DNA from: Haloferula sp. BvORR071
GTDB lineage: Bacteria; Verrucomicrobiota; Verrucomicrobiia; Verrucomicrobiales; Akkermansiaceae
Direction: 5' to 3'
Length of the DNA: 64,000 nt
Assembly (NCBI RefSeq): GCF_000739615.1
Contig: NZ_BATP01000036.1
Coordinates: 1-64,000, forward strand
The notes under the pieces were generated by a model. It was not told the origin of the DNA, ran no database searches, and saw only the letters and a list, made by a program, of their open reading frames with translations. Below are positions 15,668 to 23,294 of the stretch, piece after piece (position 1 is the stretch's first letter; each line of letters opens with the position of its first letter). A program made the translations under genes and the position numbers.

Positions 15668-16587
15668 GCACGCCGGATCCATCATCATCCGCCGCGGCGA
15701 AGGGCATGGCCTTTGGTTTGCTTGCCGTGATGGCCTTCAGCCTCACGCTGCCCGCTACGCGCCTGGCGGTCGCGGCCTTCGATCCGGTGGCGGTCGGGCT
15801 TGGGCGTGCCGTGGTGGCAGCGTTTCCCGCGGCACTACTGCTCTTGTTGACAAAGCAACGCTGGCCCGATGCCTCGCAGCGCAAGCGCCTCGCGATTGTG
15901 GCCTTGGGCGTGATCGTCGGCTTCCCCGTGTGCAGTGCTTGGGCGATGCAGCGGGCTGATGCGTCGCATGGTGCGGTGGTAATGGGCCTGCTGCCCCTGG
16001 CGACTGCGGTGGCGGCCTTTCTCCGCGCGGGAGAGCGACCCGGGTTGCGCTTCTGGTTGTCGAGTATCGCGGGGAGCTGCACCGTGGTGGCCTTCGCCCT
16101 TTCTTCTGGTAGCGGCAAGCTGAGCCCGGCGGATGGCGCCTTGATCCTCGCCATCATGCTCGCGGCAATGGGCTATGCAGAGGGCGGCCGCCTTGCCCGG
16201 GAGATCGGCGGCTGGCAGGTGATCTGTTGGTCCCTAGTGCTCGCGTTTCCCTTCATCCTTGGACCTTTGGTGTGGCTGGTTTCGCAGCATGGATTTGCGG
16301 GTCCGGCTTCAGCCTGGGGTGGATTCGTCTACCTCAGTTTCGTCAGTGCCTTCCTTGGGTTCTTCGCCTGGTATCACGGTCTCGCCCTGGGTGGCGTGGC
16401 GCGGGTTGGGCAGCTTCAGTTGCTCCAGCCCTTCTTCACCTTCGTAGCCGCGGCCTCATTTCTCGGCGAGCGCTTCGGCTGGAAGCCTGTCGCCTGTGCG
16501 GCATTGGTCGCGCTCTTCATCCTGACAGGGCGAGGCAAGCCCTTGCGGAGTCCGTGGTTCCGGCGTGAACCCAGGGTGGCGGCGTGA
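15664..16587 (+). CDS. EamA/DMT-family transporter
   Basis: 307 residues from the ATG at 15664 overlapping the MocR stop in ATGA. Ten hydrophobic segments in two repeated EamA halves, beginning GMAFGLLAVMAFSLTLPATRLAV and with the second half near LIWVISQHGF-like helices and LLQPFFTFVAAASFLGERF. EamA proteins are drug/metabolite exporters, commonly of amino acids or metabolites. The coupling to a MocR regulator suggests export of an amino acid or a related PLP-pathway metabolite. Confidence 0.88.
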   Translation: MSTPDPSSSAAAKGMAFGLLAVMAFSLTLPATRLAVAAFDPVAVGLGRAVVAAFPAALLLLLTKQRWPDASQRKRLAIVALGVIVGFPVCSAWAMQRADASHGAVVMGLLPLATAVAAFLRAGERPGLRFWLSSIAGSCTVVAFALSSGSGKLSPADGALILAIMLAAMGYAEGGRLAREIGGWQVICWSLVLAFPFILGPLVWLVSQHGFAGPASAWGGFVYLSFVSAFLGFFAWYHGLALGGVARVGQLQLLQPFFTFVAAASFLGERFGWKPVACAALVALFILTGRGKPLRSPWFRREPRVAA

Positions 16588-16653
16588 ATCGAGGATCCCG
16601 ATCCTAACCCATGAAGCCGAGGGCGCGGGCAGCGAACTTCTCGTCATGCCCCT

Positions 16654-16926
16654 TCATGCGGATTCCTTTGGACCCGGGGCATCAGGGAAGCGGCGCTTCT
16701 CGTAGATATACCACGCTTCGACCCGCTCCCGCGCCCATGGCGTCTTGCGCAGGAAGGTCAGGCTCGACTTGATACTCGGGTTCTCGTTGAAGCAGCGGAC
16801 CCGGATCTTCCGCCCCATCTCTTCCCAGCCGTGACGCTCCTGCAAGGTGCGCAGGATCGTCTCCAAGGTCACGCCGTGCAGCGGATCCCTTGGGTGCTGT
16901 TGTGGCTTTGGCTCTCCTTCGCTCAT
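16654..16926 (-). CDS. VF530-family (DUF2132) DNA-binding-like protein
   Basis: 90 residues containing DPLHGVTLETILRTLQERHGW and RCFNENPSIKSSLTFLRKTPWARERVEAWY, which are the hallmarks of the VF530 family, a small fold with structural resemblance to DNA-binding proteins. The cellular role is not established. Its start overlaps the stop of the upstream DUF5069 gene by four bases, so both are translated from one mRNA. Confidence 0.9.
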   Translation of the reverse strand: MSEGEPKPQQHPRDPLHGVTLETILRTLQERHGWEEMGRKIRVRCFNENPSIKSSLTFLRKTPWARERVEAWYIYEKRRFPDAPGPKESA

Positions 16927-17339
16927 GACCTACGGCCTTCGTCGTACTCGTAGAAGTCGAACATCGTCAGCAACTCCGCCTTGTCGTTGAAGCCATGATC
17001 GGCCTTGGCCTTCGCGAGGAAATCGGAGCCGCCGTCCTCATCGCGCCAGCCGCGCTTCCGCGCGAAGCCATTCCAGACGAGGTAGTCGATATCGTTCAGT
17101 CCGCGCCCCTTCTCGAGGCACCAGGCCAGCACTTCTTCATCGCTTTTGCCGGAGAGCACCTGGGCCTTCACATCTTCATAATTCACCCGCAAGTAGGCGC
17201 ACATGCGGCCATCGAAGCCCTTGCCCACGAAGTCGTGGTAGGCCTCCGGCAACTGGCCTTTGTCGTGCAGGCGGATCTTTTCGCACATGCGCGGGAAATA
17301 CACGAGACCACCGGTTTGATCGTAGGCGCTGCGGGGCAT
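16923..17339 (-). CDS. DUF5069-family protein
   Basis: 138 residues from MPRSAYDQTGGLVYFPRM; the frame runs on to 17432 but that part is not family-like. The YFPRMCEKIRLHDKGQLPEAYHDFVGKGFDG stretch is that of the DUF5069 family of unknown function, found widely in Verrucomicrobiota and Planctomycetes. The C-terminal region has WNGFARKRGWRDED. It is the first gene of a two-gene unit with the VF530-like gene. Confidence 0.8.
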   Translation of the reverse strand: MPRSAYDQTGGLVYFPRMCEKIRLHDKGQLPEAYHDFVGKGFDGRMCAYLRVNYEDVKAQVLSGKSDEEVLAWCLEKGRGLNDIDYLVWNGFARKRGWRDEDGGSDFLAKAKADHGFNDKAELLTMFDFYEYDEGRRS

Positions 17340-17452
17340 GGCGCGAGTCTGACCGGAATCTTGTCCGGTGCAACGGGTGAGTTTTTGGCGTAAAAGCATC
17401 AAATTTGTATGATGAATTGAGGAAAACGCCACGTTTTGATAGGCTCTACACC

Positions 17453-20035
17453 ATGCGTCTCGTCTCCGTCCTATTCCTCGCCTCCATTGCCCTGCTCCGC
17501 GGCGAAACCCCGGCTGACCTCGCCGCGGCTGACCTGATCAAGCGCGTCGTGCCAGCCCAAGCCGCGAACTTCATGGTCGATACTGCGCTGCCCAAGAGCG
17601 AGGGGCACGATGTCTTCACCGTCTCCGACTCTCCCGATGGCAAGATCCTCCTCCGTGGCAGCGATGGAGTCGCCGTGGCATCCGCGCTGAACTGGTATCT
17701 CAAGAACCGCTGCCACGCGCATCTCTCCTGGTGCGGCGATCAGATGGCGCTTCCAAATCCGCTGCCCAAGGTCGGCGAAAGCTTCGCCACCACCACGCCG
17801 CATCGCCACCGGATCTACTTCAACTACTGCACGCTCTCCTACTCCGCCGCGTGGTGGGATTGGGAGCGTTGGCAGCGCGAGATCGACTTCATGGCGATGC
17901 AGGGGGTCAATACCCCGCTCTCGGTCGTCGGCCTGGAGGGGGCGTGGTATCACACCTTGCTCAAGCACGGCTTCAGCGATGAGGAGGCGCGGGACTATCT
18001 GGTCGGTCCCGCCTACTTCGCCTGGCAATGGATGACTAACATCGAGTCGCACGCGGGCCCGCTGCCGAAGTCGTGGATCGATTCACACATCGATCTCGGC
18101 CGCCGCATCCTCGAACGCCAGCGCGCGCTGGGCATGACGCCGATCCAGCAAGGCTTCTCCGGCTGCGTGCCGCGCCTGATGGCGAAGAAATTCCCCACCG
18201 CCGCGATCAAGAATGGCCCGGCTTGGTGTAGCTTCCCCGGCACCGCCCAACTCGATCCACTCGATCCTCTCTTTGCCAAGCTCGGCAAGACCTTTCTCGA
18301 AGAGCAGCAGCGGCTCTTCGGCACCTCGCACCTCTACGGGTGCGATCCTTTCCATGAAGGCGCACCACCAAGCGAGGCACCCGAGTATCTCGCAAAGGTG
18401 GGAGCGGAGATCCAGCGCCTGCTGGATGAGCACGACCCGAAGTCCACTTGGGTCATGCAATCGTGGTCGATCCGCAAGCCCATTGCTACCGCGGTACCGA
18501 AGGACCGGCTATTGGTCGTCGATCTCGGCGGAGCGAAACATACCTCCACCGATGCCTTCTGGGGCTATCCCTTCGTCTCGGGGCGCCTGCACAACTTCGG
18601 CAATCGCATTAACCTTCACGGCGACATGCGCCAGCTCGCGGCGAATCCTTTCGCGGGCATCGCCCAAAAGTATCCGAACTCCGCAGGCATGGGCCTGTTC
18701 ATGGAAGGCATCATCCAGAATCCGGCCTACTATGACCTCGCCTTCGATAGCATCTGGCGCAGCGAAGCGGTCGATCCCGTGGCGTGGCTGCACGACTATG
18801 CCCGCCGCCGCTACGGTGCGGACTCGGCCAAAGCCCGAGAGGCTTGGGAGATCCTCTTGGACACGGCTTACAAGCCCGGCACTGATGGGGTGGAAAATTC
18901 CTCCATCATCTGTGCCCGCCCGGCGATCAATGTGAAGAAGTCGGGCCCTAACAACGGCTTCAAGATTCCCTATGATCCGGCACGTCTGCTCCAGGCTTGG
19001 GCCCTGCTGCTGGAGGATGCCGATCAGCTCAAGTCATCCGATGCCTATCGCTATGACATCGTGGACATCGGTCGACAAGTCCTCTCGAACCACGGCCAGC
19101 TTCTCCAGAAGCGCATTCAGACGGCCTTTACCGCCAAGGATGTCGCGGCCTTCGACAAGGCCTCGCAGGACTTCCTCCAATTGCTCTCTGACGTGGATGC
19201 CTTGCTCGCGCCCCGCCCGGAACTCTCCCTCGGCAAATGGGTGAACGATGCTCGTGCCCAAGGCACGACTCAGGCCGAAAAGGATCTCTACGAGCTGAAT
19301 GCCCGCGAGCTCGTGACTCTTTGGGGCCCGATCGATAATCCTTCGATCTTCGACTACTCGTGGCGAGAGTGGCACGGCCTGATTGGCAGCTATTACAAGG
19401 TCCGCTGGGAGAAGTTCCTGTCCTATGTCTCCACACGCCTGAAAAGCGGCGAGGGCTACTCCGAGGAGAAGCTGCCGCAGCAGTACGGACGCGAGGCCTG
19501 GCGCGCGAATGACTTCTACCGCGAGCTCGCCGACTGGGAGCGTGCCTGGGTGAGCACGCCCGCCCCGATCACGAAGGAGCCGGAAGGCGATGCCGTGGCC
19601 TTGGCCCGCGGATTCCTCGTGAAGTATCGCGATGCCATCGCCGCCGGCTCTCCTGCTGGAGATGCCATTGATCTGGCGAAGCTCGGCAAGGCGGTGGGCG
19701 AGTGGAGCCCTGCTACCGCCACCACCCAGTCGAAGGTGCATCAGATCGATATCGCTCCGCACCTTGATGGCGATGGCCGCTATGCGATCACCTTTCTCTA
19801 CAGCTCCGGCCGCGCACGCCTCGATATCCAGTCCGCCGAACTGCTCGCCAATGGCCAGGTGATCGCCAGCGATGTGCACGACGGTCGCACCGGCAATGAG
19901 CACAAGGACAACACCTACACCTTGAATCTGCCCGAGCACGCCTTCGGCACCAGCTATCAGCTGCGCTACAGCGCCCGCACTCATGGCGGCTCGACCGATT
20001 CCACGGGCACGGTCTACTTGCGCAAGTTGCCTTGA
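17453..20035 (+). CDS. Exported alpha-N-acetylglucosaminidase (GH89)
   Basis: 860 residues with a signal peptide (MRLVSVLFLASIALLRGE). The order is N-terminal beta domain, (beta/alpha)8 catalytic barrel and C-terminal helical domain, as in human NAGLU. The acid/base Glu is in YGCDPFHEGAPPS and the nucleophile Glu in GLFMEGIIQNPAYYDL. GH89 enzymes release terminal alpha-GlcNAc from glycosaminoglycans or mucin-type glycans. It would act in the periplasm or outside the cell. About 100 extra C-terminal residues form a beta-rich module. A small exported protein follows 49 bases later. Confidence 0.93.
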   Translation: MRLVSVLFLASIALLRGETPADLAAADLIKRVVPAQAANFMVDTALPKSEGHDVFTVSDSPDGKILLRGSDGVAVASALNWYLKNRCHAHLSWCGDQMALPNPLPKVGESFATTTPHRHRIYFNYCTLSYSAAWWDWERWQREIDFMAMQGVNTPLSVVGLEGAWYHTLLKHGFSDEEARDYLVGPAYFAWQWMTNIESHAGPLPKSWIDSHIDLGRRILERQRALGMTPIQQGFSGCVPRLMAKKFPTAAIKNGPAWCSFPGTAQLDPLDPLFAKLGKTFLEEQQRLFGTSHLYGCDPFHEGAPPSEAPEYLAKVGAEIQRLLDEHDPKSTWVMQSWSIRKPIATAVPKDRLLVVDLGGAKHTSTDAFWGYPFVSGRLHNFGNRINLHGDMRQLAANPFAGIAQKYPNSAGMGLFMEGIIQNPAYYDLAFDSIWRSEAVDPVAWLHDYARRRYGADSAKAREAWEILLDTAYKPGTDGVENSSIICARPAINVKKSGPNNGFKIPYDPARLLQAWALLLEDADQLKSSDAYRYDIVDIGRQVLSNHGQLLQKRIQTAFTAKDVAAFDKASQDFLQLLSDVDALLAPRPELSLGKWVNDARAQGTTQAEKDLYELNARELVTLWGPIDNPSIFDYSWREWHGLIGSYYKVRWEKFLSYVSTRLKSGEGYSEEKLPQQYGREAWRANDFYRELADWERAWVSTPAPITKEPEGDAVALARGFLVKYRDAIAAGSPAGDAIDLAKLGKAVGEWSPATATTQSKVHQIDIAPHLDGDGRYAITFLYSSGRARLDIQSAELLANGQVIASDVHDGRTGNEHKDNTYTLNLPEHAFGTSYQLRYSARTHGGSTDSTGTVYLRKLP

Positions 20036-20084
20036 GTTAAGCGAATACTTGCAAAGCCGTGGCGGCGTGCTTGCGTGGCACAGC

Positions 20085-20672
20085 ATGAAAGCGCTTGTTC
20101 TTGTCAGTCTCGTCGGGGTCATGGGTCTCACGGCGCGTGCCGATGAAGCCGCTGACCTCGCGGCGATCCGCGAACGCTACGCCAAGATTGGCCAAGCGAA
20201 GGAGGTCAAGACCGAGACCATCAAGTTCGAGATGGAGAGCGGGCCGCTTGATGGCACACTGACCCGCCGCAGCTACGAAGGGGGATTGTCCGCCGTGCAA
20301 CTCAGCTATTCCGAAGGGGACCACGGTGGCACGGACGAGAACTACTACTTCTCCGAAGGGAAACTCTTCTTCATCCTGGTCAAGGACTCGAGCTGGCAAT
20401 TCGCGCCGGGATCCACCGACGACAAGCCCAAGACGATCGATACTCTGACCGAGTCCCGCTACTATGTGAACAAGGGCGCGATCGTCCAGGTGTTGCGGCG
20501 CAGCCTGACTGCGGAGGGTAGCAAGAAGCTCGAGGGCTCGATCGCCAAGGTCGAGAACAAGAAGGTCACCGACGACGAGATGGGGAGGATCTACCTGAAG
20601 CGCGCCGCCGTCTTGCTGACTCTGAAGACGAAGGAAGAAGTGGAGAAGATGTTCGCGGCGGAGGAGTCGTGA
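20085..20672 (+). CDS. Exported hypothetical protein
   Basis: 195 residues from the ATG at 20085 (MKALVLVSLVGVMGLTARA signal peptide). The mature part is alpha/beta, with IRERYAKIGQAKEVKTETIKFE, a Tyr/Phe-rich central part (DENYYFSEGKLFFILVKDSSW) and a helical Lys/Glu-rich end. No family recognised. It lies directly after the GH89 gene on the same strand and may be co-transcribed. It converges with the MNIO cassette with a 15-base gap. Confidence 0.6.
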   Translation: MKALVLVSLVGVMGLTARADEAADLAAIRERYAKIGQAKEVKTETIKFEMESGPLDGTLTRRSYEGGLSAVQLSYSEGDHGGTDENYYFSEGKLFFILVKDSSWQFAPGSTDDKPKTIDTLTESRYYVNKGAIVQVLRRSLTAEGSKKLEGSIAKVENKKVTDDEMGRIYLKRAAVLLTLKTKEEVEKMFAAEES

Positions 20673-20687
20673 AGCAGGGCGGGGTCT

Positions 20688-21572
20688 TCACTCGTCCATC
20701 GCCATCGCTTGCGAGGCCATCTCCGCCACGCCGCTCCAGTCCTCGTTGTCGCCCACCTTCAGCTCGATCACCTCGCTGCCGCGGGTCGTGATCCAGCCGC
20801 GCGATTGCCACTCTGCGAACCACTCCTGCACTTCTTCGGGAGTTGGCTCTGTCGCCATTGGCTTCGCAAAGAGCTCCTCCAAGGTGCCACCTTCACGCAT
20901 CCGCAGCAGCAGTTCATGCTCCAGCGCATCCAGCCGCACCATGTGTGCTCCATTGCTGCCGCGCCACACCGCGACGCAAGTGGCCTCATCTTCAACCGGC
21001 TCGAACTCACCCCAGCCGTGGCAGAGATGCGCTGGCACCGGCAAGGAGACCAAGCGCACGTGCGGTTGAAGCTCCAGCTCCGCGACCGCCAGTTGCTCCG
21101 GTGGCAAGGGCTCGCGTTCTGCCGCCTCGAAGGCCTCCATCGCCGCGTACTCCAGCTCCGCCAGCGCGCCAAACCAGCGCCGCCGCGTTTCGTCCAAGCC
21201 TGGCCACTTCGCCACGAAGCCCGCCACCCGCGAGCCCAGATGCCGCAGCGTGTAGCTGCGCGAGGGATGCATCAGCAGGTAGGCTTCTAGCAGCTCCCAG
21301 AACTTCTCCTCGCCCGCCATCCGTCGCAGCACCGGAAAGTCATCTGCCAGCGAGTCCAGCACGCGGAACCAGTATTGCCGGTGGTAGAGCTCCAGCCGCT
21401 CCGCGGAGGACAGATTGTCCCCCGCCGCCATCAGCTCCTCGGCCCTTGTTAGGAATTCTTCCGAGTGTCCTTCATCGCTCGGCGGCAGATCCGTGCTGGC
21501 ACGGCTGGTCCCGCGCAGAGGCATCTGCAAAGCCGCGAAGAAGGCCTTCTGGGTTTCTTCAAGCGGCCGCAT
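20688..21572 (-). CDS. MNIO partner protein, HvfC/BufC-like (DUF2063)
   Basis: 294 residues. The N-terminus (ETQKAFFAALQMPL) and the region LSSAERLELYHRQYWFRVLDSLADDFPVLRRMAGEEKFWEL are the DUF2063 signature of the HvfC/BufC/MbnC-type partner proteins that bring RiPP precursors to DUF692 enzymes. The C-terminal 110 residues are an extra alpha/beta region resembling a winged-helix (VRLDALEHELLLRMREGGTLEELF). It overlaps the MNIO gene by 14 bases. Role in the cassette is precursor recognition and formation of the active complex. Confidence 0.85.
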   Translation of the reverse strand: MRPLEETQKAFFAALQMPLRGTSRASTDLPPSDEGHSEEFLTRAEELMAAGDNLSSAERLELYHRQYWFRVLDSLADDFPVLRRMAGEEKFWELLEAYLLMHPSRSYTLRHLGSRVAGFVAKWPGLDETRRRWFGALAELEYAAMEAFEAAEREPLPPEQLAVAELELQPHVRLVSLPVPAHLCHGWGEFEPVEDEATCVAVWRGSNGAHMVRLDALEHELLLRMREGGTLEELFAKPMATEPTPEEVQEWFAEWQSRGWITTRGSEVIELKVGDNEDWSGVAEMASQAMAMDE

Positions 21573-22422
21573 TTTCCTGTCTCTTGGCGATCGCAGCAGC
21601 GCGCCAGGTTTCCGATTTCTTCGCCTCGGACCACACTTCGTCGAAGGAGGGGATCCGCCCGTCCCATTCTAACAGCGTGGCCACGTGCCCGCAGCGCTCG
21701 ATCGCCCGCTCGTAGAGCTTCCACACTGGATCGATCACCGGGTGGTCGTGCGTATCGACGACGAAGCGCTTGTAGTGCGAGTGCCCGGCGATGTGGATCT
21801 GCGCCACCCGCTCCGGCGGCACGAAGTTCACATACTCCATCGGGTCGAAGCCGTTGTTGATGGAGGACACGTAGATGTTGTTCACGTCGAGCAAGATCCC
21901 GGTGTCCGCCAGCTCGCAAACCTCCGCGAGGAACTGCCACTCGGTCATCTGGTTATCCTTGAACTCGCCGTAGCTGCTGACGTTTTCCATCGCCAACGGC
22001 ACTTCCAGAAAGTCCTGCGCGATCCGCAGGTTCTCGGCGGTCTTCTTCGCCGCCTCGAAGGTGAAGGGAATCGGCAGCAGGTCATGGCTCATGCTGCCAT
22101 CCACGCTGCCCCAGCACAGGTGATCGGAGATCCACGGCGTCTTCGTCCGCCGCACCAGCCGCTTCAGTCGCCGCAGGTGGTCGAACTTAATTCCGCCCGC
22201 ATCGCCGGGATACATCCCCACGCCATGCTGGACCACCGTGTATTGATCGAGAATCCGGTCGAGCACCGCGAGCGAGCGCCCGCCCTCGACCATGTAGTTC
22301 TCCGAGATGATCTCAAACCAGCCGACCGCCGGCTTCTCGGATAGGATGTGATTGTAGTGCGGCACCCGCAGGCCGATGCCTGTGGCCAATTCAACACCTG
22401 AGGTGAACCGTGGATCGCTCAT
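21559..22422 (-). CDS. MNIO-family (DUF692) multinuclear iron oxidase, HvfB/BufB-like
   Basis: 287 residues forming one TIM-barrel DUF692 domain. All the expected metal-ligand positions are visible: E41 (SENYM), H66 (VQHGVG), D100-H101 (SDHL), H113, E146-N147 (AMENVSS), D179-N181 (LDVNN), H210/H214 (HIAGHSH), D223-H227 (DTHDH) and E252. MNIOs use two or three irons and O2 to rearrange Cys (or Asp) of peptide precursors, giving oxazolone/thioamide, thiooxazole or related groups. Upstream lies a repetitive Cys precursor and downstream its partner, so it is predicted active on that peptide. Confidence 0.9.
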   Translation of the reverse strand: MSDPRFTSGVELATGIGLRVPHYNHILSEKPAVGWFEIISENYMVEGGRSLAVLDRILDQYTVVQHGVGMYPGDAGGIKFDHLRRLKRLVRRTKTPWISDHLCWGSVDGSMSHDLLPIPFTFEAAKKTAENLRIAQDFLEVPLAMENVSSYGEFKDNQMTEWQFLAEVCELADTGILLDVNNIYVSSINNGFDPMEYVNFVPPERVAQIHIAGHSHYKRFVVDTHDHPVIDPVWKLYERAIERCGHVATLLEWDGRIPSFDEVWSEAKKSETWRAAAIAKRQENAAA

Positions 22423-22458
22423 CGCTCGCTCCTTGCCGCACTCCTGCTCAAAGGACGG

Positions 22459-22490
22459 AAAAACCCCGCGGCACCAAGTTGGCCGCGGGG
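22459..22490 (-). terminator. Terminator/attenuator between precursor and MNIO gene
   Basis: On the minus strand CCCCGCGGC pairs with GCCGCGGGG around a nine-base loop, followed by TTTTT (plus-strand AAAAA at 22459-22463). It lies after the precursor stop and before the MNIO start, so most transcripts should end after the precursor and only read-through would supply the enzymes. This is common where a peptide must greatly exceed its modifying enzyme. Confidence 0.85.
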
Positions 22491-22515
22491 CGATCCGAAA
22501 ATTGCGGTGGAACGA

Positions 22516-23050
22516 TCAGAGGATCGCTACCAGTTCCTTTTCCTTCTTCTTGTCCTTATCCGGGCAGTCTTCCTTGTCCTTCTTCTTCTCGTCGGCAGCA
22601 AGGGTCACTTCCTTTTCCTTCTTCTTGTCCTTATCCGGGCAGTCTTCCTTGTCCTTCTTCTTCTCGTCGGCAGCAAGGGTCACTTCCTTCTCCTTCTTCT
22701 TGTCCTTGTCCGGGCAGTCCTCCTTGTCCTTCTTCTTCTCGTCGGCGACGAGGATTACTTCCTTCTCCTTCTTCTTGTCCTTGTCCGGGCAGTCCTCCTT
22801 GTCCTTCTTCTTCTCGTCGGCAACGAGGATCACTTCCTTCTCCTTCTTCTTGTCCTTGTCCGGGCAGTCCTCCTTGTCCTTCTTCTTTTCGTCGGCGACG
22901 AGGATCACTTCCTTCTCCTTCTTCTTGTCCTTGTCCGGGCAGTCGTCCTTATCCTTCTCCTTTTTCTCGGCGAGGATCATCTCCTTCTTCTCCTTGTCCT
23001 TGCCGGGGCAGTCATCCTTCTCCTTGTCCTTGCCGGCGAGGCGAGGAGCG
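22516..23050. repeat. 75-bp in-frame tandem repeat array inside the precursor
   Basis: The GGGCA of the Cys-Pro codons recurs on the plus strand at about 22562, 22637, 22712, 22787, 22862, 22937 and 23006: five spacings of exactly 75 and one of 69. The units are near-identical in DNA and differ mainly at the VILVA/VTLAA hydrophobic patch, where two units share one version and three the other, which points to recent unit duplication. Unit copy number probably varies among strains. Confidence 0.9.
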
Positions 23051-23121
23051 GCGTGAGCGAAGGGAGCGGCAGCAAAGGCGCCGGCGATAGCGGCGGCCAC
23101 GAGTGCGTTCGAGGCTTTCAT
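22516..23121 (-). CDS. Exported repetitive Cys-peptide: candidate MNIO RiPP precursor
   Basis: 201 residues. MKASNALVAAAIAGAFAAAPFAHA is a Sec signal peptide with AHA cleavage. The mature 177 residues hold seven Cys, every one in an Asp-Cys-Pro motif. They are spaced by one 23-residue and five 25-residue units of the form DCPDKDKKKEKE, VILVA or VTLAA, DEKKKDKE. Each 25-mer has nine Lys and nine Asp/Glu, so it is a charge-balanced polyampholyte with one short hydrophobic patch. A signal peptide as leader, Cys repeats and the next two genes (MNIO, DUF2063) define it as the cassette's substrate. The core motif is not one I know from bufferins (DUF2282) or EGKCG-type HvfA. It ends ELVAIL. Confidence 0.75.
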   Translation of the reverse strand: MKASNALVAAAIAGAFAAAPFAHAAPRLAGKDKEKDDCPGKDKEKKEMILAEKKEKDKDDCPDKDKKKEKEVILVADEKKKDKEDCPDKDKKKEKEVILVADEKKKDKEDCPDKDKKKEKEVILVADEKKKDKEDCPDKDKKKEKEVTLAADEKKKDKEDCPDKDKKKEKEVTLAADEKKKDKEDCPDKDKKKEKELVAIL

Positions 23122-23157
23122 TGGGTTGCGTCGTTTGGTGGTTTTGGTTCGTCACAG

Positions 23158-23215
23158 GGAACCTCTCGGGTTCCGAGCGCTTCCGGTAGGATTCTCCGCC
23201 GCTTGGAATATTCCA
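23158..23215. promoter_or_regulatory. Palindrome and hairpin between precursor and GNAT genes
   Basis: TGGAATATTCCA (23204-23215) is a perfect 12-bp palindrome, and GGAACC/GGTTCC (23158-23174) is a second short inverted repeat nearer the precursor start. They lie in the 173-base divergent region that must hold the promoter of the RiPP cassette, so the palindrome is a candidate operator for a metal or stress sensor. No regulator gene is adjacent. Confidence 0.4.
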
Positions 23216-23294
23216 GCAGTTTTCACAGCATCGTTCGGATGGGGGTATCCGGGTATGAGCTAAAAACTCGTGGCTCCCGCGGCAATCCGCCGCC

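Noticed and set aside
22516-23050. 75-bp array as a CRISPR
   Set aside because: Units are contiguous coding repeats with no variable spacers and no cas genes.
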